Below, piece after piece: positions 20,928-30,988 of a stretch of DNA of 64,000 nt. Under the pieces are notes generated by a model. The model worked only from the letters and a program-made list of their open reading frames with translations, was not told the DNA's origin and made no database searches. The stretch covers positions 372,001 through 436,000 of the forward strand of contig NZ_JAUZQD010000006.1 of NCBI RefSeq assembly GCF_030709675.1, written 5' to 3'. The DNA comes from Symbioplanes lichenis. GTDB taxonomy: Bacteria; Actinomycetota; Actinomycetes; Mycobacteriales; Micromonosporaceae. Each line of letters starts with the position of its first letter. Within the stretch, counting starts at the first letter, position 1. The translations under genes and the position numbers were made by a program.

Positions 20928-21785
20928 ATGAGCGCGGTGACCTTCGGTGCCCTGGTGCGGCGGTGGCGTGACCGGCTGGATCCGGCCGACGCCGGTTTCA
21001 CCCGGACGGCCAAGAGCCGCGCCCCCGGCCTGCGGCGCGAGGAGCTGGCCGGTCTCGCCGGTCTGTCGGTCGAGTACGTGCTGCGGCTCGAGCAGGGCCG
21101 CGCCACGAACCCGTCGGCGCAGGTGGTGGCCGCGATCACCCGGGCGCTGCAGTTGCGCCGCTCGGAGCGGGATCAGCTGTTCCGCGCGGCCGGGCTGTTG
21201 CCGCCGCAGGACGGCATGGTGGACGGTCACGTGCCGCCGGGTGTCGCCCGGCTCGCGGCGCGGCTCGGCGACGTACCGATCGGCATCTTCGCGGCGGACT
21301 GGAGCCAGCTGTGGTGGAACGACATGTGGATCGCCCTGCACGGTGATCCGGCCGTGATCCCGGAGCGGGAGCGCACCATCGGGCACATGCTGTTCGGCTC
21401 CGGGCCGGCGGCTGCCTATCTGCGGCCGCTGCGCTCGTCGGCGGGCCCCGAGGCGTTCGCGGCCACGATCGTCGCCGACCTCAAGGAGGCCACGGCCCGC
21501 TACCCGGCCGACGTGCGGCTGGCGGCGCTGGTGGCGGGCTTCCGGGAAAGCTCGCCGCAGTTCGAGCGGCTGTGGGCGACGGTCGGCGCCTCGACGCTGA
21601 CCAGCGACGAGAAGACGATCGGCCACCCGGACGCCGGCGACGTGACCCTCGACTGCGACGTGCTCACCGTGCCCGGCGCCGACCTGCGCATCGTCACCTA
21701 CACCGCGGCGGCGGGCTCGGACGGCGCGGCCAAGCTGGACTGGCTGCGGCTGGTCCGGCCCCGCGCGGCCGAGCGTGTGTACTGA
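20928..21785 (+). CDS. XRE-family regulator with MmyB-type ligand domain
   Basis: 285 residues from ATG 20928. Residues 5-75 hold an XRE helix-turn-helix in the actinobacterial form (APGLRREELAGLAGLSVEYV, LEQGRATNPS), followed by an MmyB-like PAS-related domain (NDMWIALHGDP, near 130) thought to bind a lipid or small ligand. Such regulators usually control a neighbouring redox or small-molecule gene; here the SRPBCC gene follows by 43 bp. The intervening DNA contains GGATC-TGCCT-GATCC at 21789-21803, a possible operator. It starts 17 bp after the chemotaxis gene. Confidence 0.88.
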   Translation: MSAVTFGALVRRWRDRLDPADAGFTRTAKSRAPGLRREELAGLAGLSVEYVLRLEQGRATNPSAQVVAAITRALQLRRSERDQLFRAAGLLPPQDGMVDGHVPPGVARLAARLGDVPIGIFAADWSQLWWNDMWIALHGDPAVIPERERTIGHMLFGSGPAAAYLRPLRSSAGPEAFAATIVADLKEATARYPADVRLAALVAGFRESSPQFERLWATVGASTLTSDEKTIGHPDAGDVTLDCDVLTVPGADLRIVTYTAAAGSDGAAKLDWLRLVRPRAAERVY

Positions 21786-21828
21786 CAGGGATCTGCCTGA
21801 TCCGCCCCGGGTGTCCGATGCTCGTCCC

Positions 21829-22335
21829 ATGCTGATCACCACGCACGACGTCACCGTCCCGATCACCGTCTTCGCCCGCACCACGGCCGCCCCCGATCTC
21901 GCCTTCGCCGTCGTGGCGCCGATCGACCTGACGACCGTCTTCAAGGCGGACCGGTTCTTCCCCGGCATCACGAGCGTCACCGGCCAGACCGACAGCTGGG
22001 ACCACGCCGGCGTCTCCCGGCATCCTCGGTTCAGCGACGGCAGCACGGTCACCGAGAAGCTCACCGAGTACGTGACCGGGCACGGCTTCGCGTACGAGCT
22101 GACCGGCTTCACCAACGCGCTGAAGAACCTGGCCGAGGGCGTGCGCGGCGAGTTCTCGTTCCTGCCCGACGGCGAGGGCACGCTGATCCGCTGGACGTAC
22201 GAGTTCAAGCCGCTCCCGGGGCGGCGCCTGATCCTCGCGGGACCGTTCGCCCCGCTGTGGAAGCGCTACATGCAGGCCGGACTGGGCCGGATGGTGGCCG
22301 CGACCGAGGCCGCCGCTCATCCCGCCGGAGCATGA
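21829..22335 (+). CDS. SRPBCC-family (START-like) protein
   Basis: 168 residues from ATG 21829. It reads as a polyketide_cyc2/SRPBCC fold: an N-terminal strand (VFARTTAAPDLAFAVVAPIDL), a middle region with GHGFAYELTGFTNALK, then GTLIRWTYEFKPLP and a C-terminal helix (MQAGLGRMVAATEAAA). The fold binds hydrophobic ligands in an internal cavity. Function unknown; probably the target of the upstream MmyB-type regulator. Confidence 0.78.
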   Translation: MLITTHDVTVPITVFARTTAAPDLAFAVVAPIDLTTVFKADRFFPGITSVTGQTDSWDHAGVSRHPRFSDGSTVTEKLTEYVTGHGFAYELTGFTNALKNLAEGVRGEFSFLPDGEGTLIRWTYEFKPLPGRRLILAGPFAPLWKRYMQAGLGRMVAATEAAAHPAGA

Positions 22336-22453
22336 GCCGGGCGCGGATCACCACCTGCTCACAGGCCCCGGCCAGGGTCGCGGCGGTACGGGATCGTCCT
22401 GGCGTGGCGCGCACCCTTTACAGTGTGCCGACCTGACCAACCCAGGAGGCACC

Positions 22454-24562
22454 GTGGCGGAGCTGCCACCGAAGCAAACCGGTCCCGAGACGGCGGCGCA
22501 GGCCGTCCCGCCGGACCCGGCCCCCGACGTTCCCGCCGGCCCGGCCCCGGCGCCCCAGCTGCTGGTCGTGCCGGCCACCGACGCGGTGCCGTCGCTGGTC
22601 TGGCCGGGCGCCGACGGGGAGACGGCCTGGGCGATCCCGGTCCGGATTCCCTCCGGTACGCGGGGATTCGCCGTGTTCCTGCCCATGGTCCCCGTGGCGG
22701 AAGCGGCGCCGGCGGTCACCGCGCCGGCGGCCCGGCCCGCACCCCAGGTGGCTTCCCCGGCCGTCATCCCCCAGGCGGCTCCCCCGGCCGTCACCCCACC
22801 GGCGGCTCCCGAGGCCGTCGCCGCACCGGTCCCCGCGCCGGCCGCAAAGGCGCCGCCCACCGACGCGCCGGCCACGAAAGCACCGGCCGGCAAAGCACCG
22901 GCCGGCCCGGCGCCGGGTGACAAGACGCCGGCCGGCCAACCGGCGGGTGACAAGACGCCGGCCCCGAAGCCGCCACCGCTCAAGCCCCCGGCGGCCCCGC
23001 CCCAGCGCACCCCGCCCGCCCCGGCCCGCCCCTTCGGCCCGTACGAGCCCCAGCCCACCCCCTGGCAGGGGTGGCGCGCCAAGAACTGGCCGGGCCCGAA
23101 GCCGGCCCGCGGCCGCGCCGTCCCGGCCGGGGTGCTCGCCGGCGCCCTCGGCTTCCTGGTCTTCCTGCCGCTGAACCGGGTCGGCATCGGCTGGTTCCTC
23201 GGCTGGCTGACCCTGGCGCTGGGCGTCGCCTTCGCGGTCCGGCGCTCCGCGGACCTGCCCCGCCGGGAGCGCCTGATCCGGTCCGGCTGGGCCGCGGCGG
23301 CGCTCGCCCTGATGCTCGTCCCGGCGTTCCGCAACGCGTGGTGGCTGGTGACCTTCAGCGTGCTGGGGGCGATCGGCTGCACCGCGCTGGCGATCGTCGG
23401 CGGCCGGCAGGTCCGGTCGATCCTGTTCAGCTTGTTCGCGGCGCCGTGGGCGGCGATCGCCGGCATCCCGTGGGTCCGCAAGCACCTGGCGACCGGGCGC
23501 AACCCGGGGATCGCCGGGCGGGTCGTCTTCTCGGCCGTGCTGACCGTCGTGGTGCTGCTCGTCTTCGGCGCACTGCTGTCGTCGGCCGACGTCGCGTTCT
23601 CCCGGCTGCTCGACGACGCGGTGCCCGATCTCGGCGCGGGCACGGTCTTCGAGTGGGTCTTCCTGGCCGTGACCGGGGCGCTGCTGGCCGTCTCCGGCAT
23701 CTACACGCTGACCGCTCCCCCGGCGGCTTCCCGTCTGGACAAGCCGGGCCGGGGCCGGTTCGGGCTGCTCGAGTGGGCCCCGGCGGGCGCGGCCCTGGTG
23801 CTGCTCTTCGCGGGGTTCGTGGCGGTGCAGTTCACCGTGCTGTTCGGGGGCAGCCGGCACGTGCTGAAGACGGCCGGGCTCAGCTACTCCCAGTACGCCC
23901 GGAGCGGCTTCTGGCAACTGGTCGCGGTCACGCTGCTGTCGCTGGCCCTGATCGCGGCCCTGGCCCGGTGGGCGAAGCGGGACCAGCCGGGGGAACGCGT
24001 GCTGCTGCGCGTACTCCTGGGGCTGCTCTGTGCTCTGAGCGTCGTCATCGTGGCGTCCGCGCTGTCGCGGATGTGGGAGTACCAGCGGGTCTACAGCTTC
24101 ACCGGCGAGCGCATCTTCGTCATGGCGTCGGAGCTGCTGCTCGGCGTCATCTTCGTGATGATCGCGGCGGCCGGCGTCAAGTGGCAGGGCCGCTGGATCC
24201 CGTCGGCCACGGTCGGTCTCGCCGTGCTGATGCTGCTGGGCCTGGCCGGCCTCGACCCGGAGGGCTATGTGGCCAGCCGCAACGCGGCCCGCTACGAGGG
24301 CTCGGGCAAGATCGACGCCTGGTACCTGCGGGCGCTGTCGGCCGACGCGACCCCGGCGCTGACCAAGCTGCCCGATCCCGTACGCCGGTGCACGCTCAGC
24401 TGGATCGCCGAGGACCTGAAGGAGCCCGATCCCTGGTACGCGTGGAACCTGGGCCGGCAGCGCGCCCGCCAGGCCCTCGAGGATCTGGGCCCGGCGGCGA
24501 TCGGCACGCAGAAGGACTGCCGCGCCGCGGACCAGTTCGACCTGCCCAAGACGCGCCGCTGA
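22454..24562 (+). CDS. DUF4173-domain membrane protein with long proline-rich N-terminus
   Basis: 702 residues from GTG 22454 with AGGAGG upstream. Residues 1-215 are cytoplasmic and low-complexity, rich in Pro, Ala and Lys, with repeats such as APAGKAPAGPAPGDKTPAG. Residues 225-600 contain about ten membrane segments in the DUF4173/DUF4153 pattern (SYSQYARSGFWQLVAVTLLS, VYSFTGERIFVMASELLLG). The C-terminal 100 residues are soluble, with DPEGYVASRNAARYEGSGK. Function unknown; some relatives are linked to two-component signalling. The preceding 118 bp hold no recognisable gene. Confidence 0.85.
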   Translation: MAELPPKQTGPETAAQAVPPDPAPDVPAGPAPAPQLLVVPATDAVPSLVWPGADGETAWAIPVRIPSGTRGFAVFLPMVPVAEAAPAVTAPAARPAPQVASPAVIPQAAPPAVTPPAAPEAVAAPVPAPAAKAPPTDAPATKAPAGKAPAGPAPGDKTPAGQPAGDKTPAPKPPPLKPPAAPPQRTPPAPARPFGPYEPQPTPWQGWRAKNWPGPKPARGRAVPAGVLAGALGFLVFLPLNRVGIGWFLGWLTLALGVAFAVRRSADLPRRERLIRSGWAAAALALMLVPAFRNAWWLVTFSVLGAIGCTALAIVGGRQVRSILFSLFAAPWAAIAGIPWVRKHLATGRNPGIAGRVVFSAVLTVVVLLVFGALLSSADVAFSRLLDDAVPDLGAGTVFEWVFLAVTGALLAVSGIYTLTAPPAASRLDKPGRGRFGLLEWAPAGAALVLLFAGFVAVQFTVLFGGSRHVLKTAGLSYSQYARSGFWQLVAVTLLSLALIAALARWAKRDQPGERVLLRVLLGLLCALSVVIVASALSRMWEYQRVYSFTGERIFVMASELLLGVIFVMIAAAGVKWQGRWIPSATVGLAVLMLLGLAGLDPEGYVASRNAARYEGSGKIDAWYLRALSADATPALTKLPDPVRRCTLSWIAEDLKEPDPWYAWNLGRQRARQALEDLGPAAIGTQKDCRAADQFDLPKTRR

Positions 24563-24565
24563 GCA

Positions 24566-24645
24566 TGGTGGTGCTCCGGTGTCCGGGCGCAAAGGCCCGG
24601 CCGGAGCACCACCAAGCCGAAGCCGCCCCCGCCGGAGCACCACCA
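24566..24645 (+). terminator. Long nested hairpin with a third arm copy
   Basis: TGGTGGTGCTCCGG (24566-24579) is the exact reverse complement of CCGGAGCACCACCA (24601-24614); between them CCGGGC and GCCCGG form an inner stem. The arm CCGGAGCACCACCA recurs at 24632-24645, inside a direct repeat of about 31 bp. It starts 3 bp after the stop of the DUF4173 gene and separates it from the convergent sugar operon. Confidence 0.6.
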
Positions 24646-24699
24646 AGCCGATCCCGCCCCCGCCGCGACGCCCGCGAGAAAGCCGGCCGCGGCAGGCGG

Positions 24700-25680
24700 T
24701 CAGAGCGAGCCGTAGAGGGCGTCCTGGATGACCCGCTGGGCGGCCATCGCGTCCTGACGGTCCTGGGCCTCGGCGAGCGCCGGTTCGTCGAGGCGGTCCA
24801 GGGCACGATGGATGCGCTTGAGGATCTGGATGGACGTGCGGGCGGCGTCGACGCTGTCCTCGCGGAACGGGAACTGGTCGAGCTGCCAGACGCCCTCCCA
24901 GTTGTTCTTGCGCAGCACGTGGAAGAACTCGAAGATCTCGACCGGGTGCACGGTGCCCACCACGAGGTCGTCGTCCCAGCCGCGCAGGTTGTCGTTGACG
25001 TCCATGCCGAAGAGGCGCCCGTGGTCGATGATCAGCTGGGCCGCGTCGGCGGGCGACTCGCCGCCGTAGAGGCTGTGGCCGAAGTCGAGCAGGATGCCGA
25101 CGTTGTCGAGGCCGATCTCCTGGATGCCCAGCAGCGACCGGGCGGCCGAGTCCCACGTCATCTTGACGCGCGGCTCCCGCGGCTTGTACTCGATGGCGAA
25201 CTTGAGGTCCGGGTGCGCGCCGGCCAGCTCGCGCATGCCATCGACGGCCAGTTTCCACAGCGTCTTGTGGTCGACCTGGAACGGGTAGTCCCAGCCGTCC
25301 TGCCCGGGCCAGATCTTCACGTAGCTCGCGCCGAGCTCGCGGACGATGCCGGCGGACTCGTGCATGAGGTCGAGCGCGGCCTTGCGCACGCCGGGATCGG
25401 GGTTGGTGAACGCGCCCCGGCTGAACTTGCGCAGGTAGATCTCGGGCGTGATGCCGATGGCCGACAGGCCCTGGGCGGCCAGGGCGTCCTTGACCTCGGA
25501 CAGTCCGACACCGGGCGTGAACGGGTAGTTGAGGTCGACGACGGACAGGTCCTCGACCTGCCCGGCCAGCTCGATGGCCTCGAGCGTGGTGCGGGACGGG
25601 CCGTAGCCGTCCGTGGCGTAGCGGTCGACGTAGGTGGCGAAGTGCCACAGTCCGGCGCCGAAGCGGGGGTAGTCGGTCAT
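24700..25680 (-). CDS. Xylose-isomerase-like TIM-barrel protein, candidate D-apiose isomerase (ApsI-like)
   Basis: 326 residues from ATG 25680, last gene of an eight-gene operon. It is a sugar-phosphate isomerase/epimerase-family TIM barrel: likely metal ligands are Glu in [11 protein letters not shown] (near 170), Asp in [12 protein letters not shown], and residues in [10 protein letters not shown] and the C-terminal [11 protein letters not shown]. The family interconverts aldoses and ketoses. With an FGGY kinase and a split transketolase beside it, D-apiose to D-apulose is the best-fitting reaction; another rare tetrose or pentose is possible. Its start overlaps the kinase stop by 4 bp, indicating coupled translation. 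Confidence 0.72.
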   Translation of the reverse strand: MTDYPRFGAGLWHFATYVDRYATDGYGPSRTTLEAIELAGQVEDLSVVDLNYPFTPGVGLSEVKDALAAQGLSAIGITPEIYLRKFSRGAFTNPDPGVRKAALDLMHESAGIVRELGASYVKIWPGQDGWDYPFQVDHKTLWKLAVDGMRELAGAHPDLKFAIEYKPREPRVKMTWDSAARSLLGIQEIGLDNVGILLDFGHSLYGGESPADAAQLIIDHGRLFGMDVNDNLRGWDDDLVVGTVHPVEIFEFFHVLRKNNWEGVWQLDQFPFREDSVDAARTSIQILKRIHRALDRLDEPALAEAQDRQDAMAAQRVIQDALYGSL

Positions 25681-27047
25681 CGGGACTCCTGGGAAGACAG
25701 GGCACGGCGGACGGCGTCGCGCCAAGCGGATCGGGACTCGGCCGCGCCGGGCCGGGGCAGGAACTCGTCGTAGGTGAGCGCCGGCGACAGGCCGCCGGCC
25801 AGGGCGGCGGCGCCGAGGGCGGAGAGGTTGGCGGTCCGGGCCCGCCGCACCGGTACGCCGAGCAGGTCGGCCTGGATCTGCATGAGCACGTCGTTGCCGG
25901 TGGCGCCCCCGTCGGCGAGCACGCAACTCGCCCCGCCCATCGCCTCGACCACGTCGGCGACCTGGTGCGCGACGGACTCGACGGCCGCCCGGGCCAGCTG
26001 CGGGGCGCGCGTGCCCAGGGTGAGCCCGCTGATCGTGCCGGTGGCGGCGTCGTCCCACCAGGGCGCGGCCAGCCCCCCGAAGGCCGGCACGAGGTGCACT
26101 CCGTCGCTGCTCGCATCGGCGGCAAGCGCTGCCACGTGCTCGGTGGTCGTGCCGAGCAGCTCGGCGACCCAGGCGACGGTCGAGCCGCTGGACCGGATGT
26201 TGCCCTCGGCCGCGTGCGCCGGGTTCGGCGAGGCCCAGGCGATGGTGCGGCAGACGGCGGGACCGGTCGAGTCGCCGAGCTTCATGACGGAGGACCCGGT
26301 GCCATAGGTCACCTTGACGCCGTCCGTCGACCCGTGCGCGTAGAGGGCGGCGTGTGAGTCGCCCAGCACGGCCGTGATCGGCAGCCCGGCCAGCGGCCCG
26401 AACGACGGCAGAACCGTGCCCAGGTCACCGCTCGACGGGACGATCGACGGCAGCGCCGATGCCGGGATGCCGAACAGGTCGAGCAACGCCGGACTCCACT
26501 CCCCCGTCGACACGTCGAGCAGCTGGGTGCGCGAGGCGTTGCCGGCTTCAATGCGATGGTCCCCGGTGAGGGCATAAAGCAACCAGGAGTCGACCGTCCC
26601 CACCAGAGCATCCGGAGTGCGATCGAGGAGCCACCGGAGTTTCGCGGCACTGAACATGGGGTCGAGCGGCAACCCGCTGAGCTTCCGCACCACAGCGGCA
26701 TGCTCGCGCCGCTCGTCGCAGACCTCGCGCCCGCGCTGATCCTGCCAGCCCAGCACCGGCCCGGCGGGCTTGCCGGTGCGGCGGTCCCAGACGACGGCCG
26801 ACTCGCGCTGGGTGCTGAGCCCGACCACCCGCACGGCGGCCGGGGGCACCCCGTCCAAGCACTCGGCGGCGGCCGCCAGCACGCTGTCCAGGATCTCGCC
26901 GGCGTCCTGCTCGACCCAGCCAGGCCGCGGATACCGGATCGGCACCGGCGCCGACGCGGACCGCACTACCTCCCCGGCCCCGGAGACCAGCAGACATTTC
27001 GTCGCACTGGTCCCCTGATCGATCGCCAGGACGAAACCGTCAGCCAC
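25677..27047 (-). CDS. FGGY-family carbohydrate kinase, candidate D-apulose kinase (AptK-like)
   Basis: 456 residues from ATG 27047. It starts [17 protein letters not shown] (phosphate-binding loop 1), with [10 protein letters not shown], a catalytic-base region in [20 protein letters not shown], and the ATP-site motif [23 protein letters not shown]. It belongs to the xylulokinase/glycerol-kinase superfamily. In the D-apiose pathway this position is taken by the kinase making D-apulose 4-phosphate. Overlaps the transketolase C-terminal subunit gene upstream by 8 bp and the isomerase gene by 4 bp. Confidence 0.78.
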   Translation of the reverse strand: MADGFVLAIDQGTSATKCLLVSGAGEVVRSASAPVPIRYPRPGWVEQDAGEILDSVLAAAAECLDGVPPAAVRVVGLSTQRESAVVWDRRTGKPAGPVLGWQDQRGREVCDERREHAAVVRKLSGLPLDPMFSAAKLRWLLDRTPDALVGTVDSWLLYALTGDHRIEAGNASRTQLLDVSTGEWSPALLDLFGIPASALPSIVPSSGDLGTVLPSFGPLAGLPITAVLGDSHAALYAHGSTDGVKVTYGTGSSVMKLGDSTGPAVCRTIAWASPNPAHAAEGNIRSSGSTVAWVAELLGTTTEHVAALAADASSDGVHLVPAFGGLAAPWWDDAATGTISGLTLGTRAPQLARAAVESVAHQVADVVEAMGGASCVLADGGATGNDVLMQIQADLLGVPVRRARTANLSALGAAALAGGLSPALTYDEFLPRPGAAESRSAWRDAVRRALSSQESR

Positions 27048-27993
27048 GGGACAGCTCGACGGCCGCGGCCCGGATGTCGCCGGCGGTCAGCCCGAAGTGC
27101 TCGAGCAGGAACGCCGTGTCCCCGGTCGGCGCGAATTCCCGGTGGACGCCGAGCATGCGCATCGGGACCGGGCGCGGCCCGGCCACGACGACGGCGGCCA
27201 CCGCGGCGCCGAGGCCACCGGTCGTGGTCGCCTCCTCGGCGGTCACGATGGCGCCGGTCTCCCGCACGGCCGCCCGGATCGCGTCCTCGTCCAGCGGCGC
27301 GATCGTGGACATGTTGAGCACCCGTACGGACACCCCGTCGCCGGCCGCGAGCTCCGCCGCCGCCAGGGCCCGGGACACCATCGTCCCGGTGGCCACCACG
27401 GTCACGTCACTGCCGTCGCGCAGCCGGGCGGCCGCGCCGAAGGTGAACCCGTCCGTGACCGCCGGCACCTTGAACCGCCCCACGCGCAGGAACACCGGCC
27501 GGGACGCGCCGGCTGCCCACCGGACGGCCGCGCGGGTCTCGGCGGGATCGGCCGGCACGACGATGTCCAGCCCCGCGATCGCCCGCAGCCACGACAGGTC
27601 CTCGATCGAGTGGTGCGTGGGACCCAGTTCCCCGTACGCCATGCCGGGGCTCATCCCGCACAGGATGACCGGCGCGTGGCTGTACGCGACGTCGGCCTTG
27701 ATCTGCTCCAGCGCGCGTCCCGTGAGGAAGGGCGACGCCCCGCACACGAACGGGATGTAGCCGCTCAGGGCCAGCCCGGCGCCGACGCCGACCATGTCCT
27801 GCTCGGCGATGCCCACGTTGATGAGCCGGTCGGGGAACTCCTTCTGGAAGGCGCCGAGGTTGCTGGAACCCACCGAGTCGTTGCAGACGGCGACGATCCG
27901 GTCGTCGGCCCGGGCCAGCTCGATGAGCTCCCCTGCGAAGGCGACCCGGCAGTCGAAGGTCTCGCCGGCGAACGAGGCGACGGCCGCGCTCAT
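27040..27993 (-). CDS. Transketolase C-terminal subunit, candidate AptB-like
   Basis: 317 residues from ATG 27993, corresponding to the pyrimidine-binding and C-terminal domains of transketolase. RLINVGIAEQDMVGVGAGLA contains the catalytic Glu that activates thiamine diphosphate. The C-terminal domain begins near VTVVATGTMVSRAL. Its length matches split transketolases. In the apiose pathway AptA/AptB transfers a two-carbon unit from apulose 4-phosphate to glyceraldehyde 3-phosphate, giving xylulose 5-phosphate and dihydroxyacetone phosphate. Its start overlaps the stop of the N-terminal subunit gene by 4 bp. Confidence 0.8.
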   Translation of the reverse strand: MSAAVASFAGETFDCRVAFAGELIELARADDRIVAVCNDSVGSSNLGAFQKEFPDRLINVGIAEQDMVGVGAGLALSGYIPFVCGASPFLTGRALEQIKADVAYSHAPVILCGMSPGMAYGELGPTHHSIEDLSWLRAIAGLDIVVPADPAETRAAVRWAAGASRPVFLRVGRFKVPAVTDGFTFGAAARLRDGSDVTVVATGTMVSRALAAAELAAGDGVSVRVLNMSTIAPLDEDAIRAAVRETGAIVTAEEATTTGGLGAAVAAVVVAGPRPVPMRMLGVHREFAPTGDTAFLLEHFGLTAGDIRAAAVELSRG

Positions 27994-28871
27994 CGGGCCA
28001 GCTCCGCGGTCGCCGCGGTGATCTGCTCGGCGCTGGGCACCTTGTGGTGCCATTCCACCCGGTCCTCCATGAAGGAGACGCCTCTTCCCTTGATCGTGTT
28101 CGCGATGACGCAGACCGGGCGATCGCCGCGGGGTGCGGTGAACGCGCCGAGCAGCGCCAGGTGGTCGTGGCCGTCCAGCTCCACCACGTCCCAGCCGAAG
28201 GCCCGCCACTTGTCGCCGAGCGGGTCGAGGGCGGCGGTGTCCTCGGTGCGGGCCCCCTGCTGGAGGCGGTTGCGGTCGACGACGGCCGTGAGGTTGGACA
28301 GGCGGCGGTGCCCGGCGGTCATCGCCGCCTCCCAGTTGCTGCCTTCCTGGAGCTCACCGTCCCCCAGGACCACGTACACGTGGCGGTCGGACGAGGCCAG
28401 GCGGCCGGCGACGGCCATGCCCACCGCAACCGGCAGCCCGTGGCCCAGCGGGCCGGTGTTGGTCTCGACGCCCGGCACCTTGGTGCGGTTGGGGTGGCCG
28501 TTGAGCGCGGAGTGCGGCCCGGCGAAGGTGCGCAGCTCGTCCTCGGCGAAGAACCCGGCCGCGGCGAGCGTGGTGTAGAGCGCGCCGGCGGTGTGGCCCT
28601 TGCTGAGCACGAACCGGTCGCGGTCGGGCCACTCCGGCTGCTCGGGGTCGACGCGCAGCACGGCGAAGAACAGCGTCGTGAGGATGTCCAGCACGGACAG
28701 GTCCCCGCCGACGTGGCCCAGCCCGGCCCGGCCGATCATGGCCAGGTCGGTGCTGCGCGACCGGTTGGCCCGGGCCCGCAGCAGCTCCCGGCGCTCGTCC
28801 GGGCCGGCGGCGGCGAACTCCTCGCGGAACCGGCGCCACGCCGCGGCGGTGGCAGGGTCAGCGACCAGCAT
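27990..28871 (-). CDS. Transketolase N-terminal subunit, candidate AptA-like
   Basis: 293 residues from ATG 28871. It is the thiamine-diphosphate pyrophosphate-binding half of transketolase: GHVGGDLSVLDILTTLFF, RFVLSKGHTAGALYTTLA, ETNTGPLGHGLPVAVGMA, and the metal/cofactor motif GDGELQEGSNWEAAM ending in an Asn about 30 residues later. Split transketolases in sugar operons usually act on a specialised ketose phosphate, not in the central pentose pathway. Coupled to the downstream C-terminal subunit; the binding-protein gene ends 14 bp upstream. Confidence 0.82.
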   Translation of the reverse strand: MLVADPATAAAWRRFREEFAAAGPDERRELLRARANRSRSTDLAMIGRAGLGHVGGDLSVLDILTTLFFAVLRVDPEQPEWPDRDRFVLSKGHTAGALYTTLAAAGFFAEDELRTFAGPHSALNGHPNRTKVPGVETNTGPLGHGLPVAVGMAVAGRLASSDRHVYVVLGDGELQEGSNWEAAMTAGHRRLSNLTAVVDRNRLQQGARTEDTAALDPLGDKWRAFGWDVVELDGHDHLALLGAFTAPRGDRPVCVIANTIKGRGVSFMEDRVEWHHKVPSAEQITAATAELAR

Positions 28872-28885
28872 GGGTGAGGGTCCTC

Positions 28886-29893
<1,008 letters not shown>

Positions 29894-29917
29894 TCAGGCA
29901 ACTGCGTGGGACAAACG

Positions 29918-30988
29918 TCAGGCGACGCGCTTGGCGAGGCCGGACTGCAGGCGCTGCTGGGCCTGCTCGGTGACGACGGCGAGGACGATGACGGCGCCCT
30001 TGACGACGGACTGCCAGAAGGTGGAGACGCCGACGAGCACCAGCCCGTCGCTGAGGAAGCCGATGACGAAGGCCCCCATGACGGTGCCGACGATGGTGCC
30101 GCGACCGCCGGCGAGGGCCGTGCCGCCGAGCACCGCCGCGGCGATGGCGTTGAGCTCGTACGTGGTGGCGGTGTCGGGGTAGGCCGCACCCAGCTCGGAC
30201 GTCAGCAGCAGGCCGGCCAGTGCCGCGCAGCAGCCCGAGAGCACGTAGACCGCGATCTTCACCCGGTTGACCCGGATGCCGGCCAGGGTGGCGGCCCGCT
30301 CGTTGCCGCCGACCGCGAAGATGCGGCGGCCGAACGGCGTCTTGGTGGTCAGGACGATCGCGCCGGCCGCGACCACCACCATGATCCAGACGGCGACCGG
30401 GATGCCGAGCCAGCTGTCCACGCCGATGACGTGGAAGCCGGTGTTGCCCCGGGCGTCCGTGCCGGCCAGGTCGGGGAAGGTGCCGCCGTTGCTGAGCAGC
30501 TGCGCGGCGCCGCGGGCGACGTAGAGCATGCCGAGCGTGGCGATGAAGGGCGCCACCTTGAACCGGGTGACCAGCAGGCCGTTGACCGCGCCGACCAGTG
30601 CGCCGACGACGATGCCGATCACGACGACGACGGCGACCGAGAAGAAGACGGTGCCGCCGGGCACGTGCAGGCCGGTGAAGAGCAGGCCGCCGGCGACCAT
30701 GCTGGACAGGCCGGCGATCGAGCCGACGGACAGGTCGATGCCACCGGTGAGGATGACGAAGGTGACGCCGATCGCGAGGATCGCGTTGATGGCGACGTGC
30801 TTGGTCATCAGGATCAGGTTGCTCTGCGTCAGGTATTCCGACGAGATCGCGCTGAAGAAGATGACCAGGACGACCAGCACGACCAGGGTGCGCCCGCGCA
30901 GCAGGAGCAGCGCGGCCCGGGCGAGGGTGTCGTGGCGGCCGCCCCGGGCCGCGGGCGGCGCCGGGGCCGGCACCTTGGTGTCGATCAT
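29918..30988 (-). CDS. Sugar ABC transporter permease (RbsC-type)
   Basis: 356 residues from ATG 30988. About ten membrane helices in the BPD_transp_2 pattern: ILAIGVTFVILTGGIDLSVGS, then GALVGAVNGLLVTRFKVAPFIATLG, GRRIFAVGGNERAATLAGI and a C-terminal VLGGTALAGGRGTIVGTVMGA. It forms the membrane channel for the sugar, probably as a homodimer. The 35 N-terminal residues are Pro/Ala-rich and cytoplasmic. Start overlaps the ATPase stop by 4 bp. Confidence 0.92.
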   Translation of the reverse strand: MIDTKVPAPAPPAARGGRHDTLARAALLLLRGRTLVVLVVLVIFFSAISSEYLTQSNLILMTKHVAINAILAIGVTFVILTGGIDLSVGSIAGLSSMVAGGLLFTGLHVPGGTVFFSVAVVVVIGIVVGALVGAVNGLLVTRFKVAPFIATLGMLYVARGAAQLLSNGGTFPDLAGTDARGNTGFHVIGVDSWLGIPVAVWIMVVVAAGAIVLTTKTPFGRRIFAVGGNERAATLAGIRVNRVKIAVYVLSGCCAALAGLLLTSELGAAYPDTATTYELNAIAAAVLGGTALAGGRGTIVGTVMGAFVIGFLSDGLVLVGVSTFWQSVVKGAVIVLAVVTEQAQQRLQSGLAKRVA

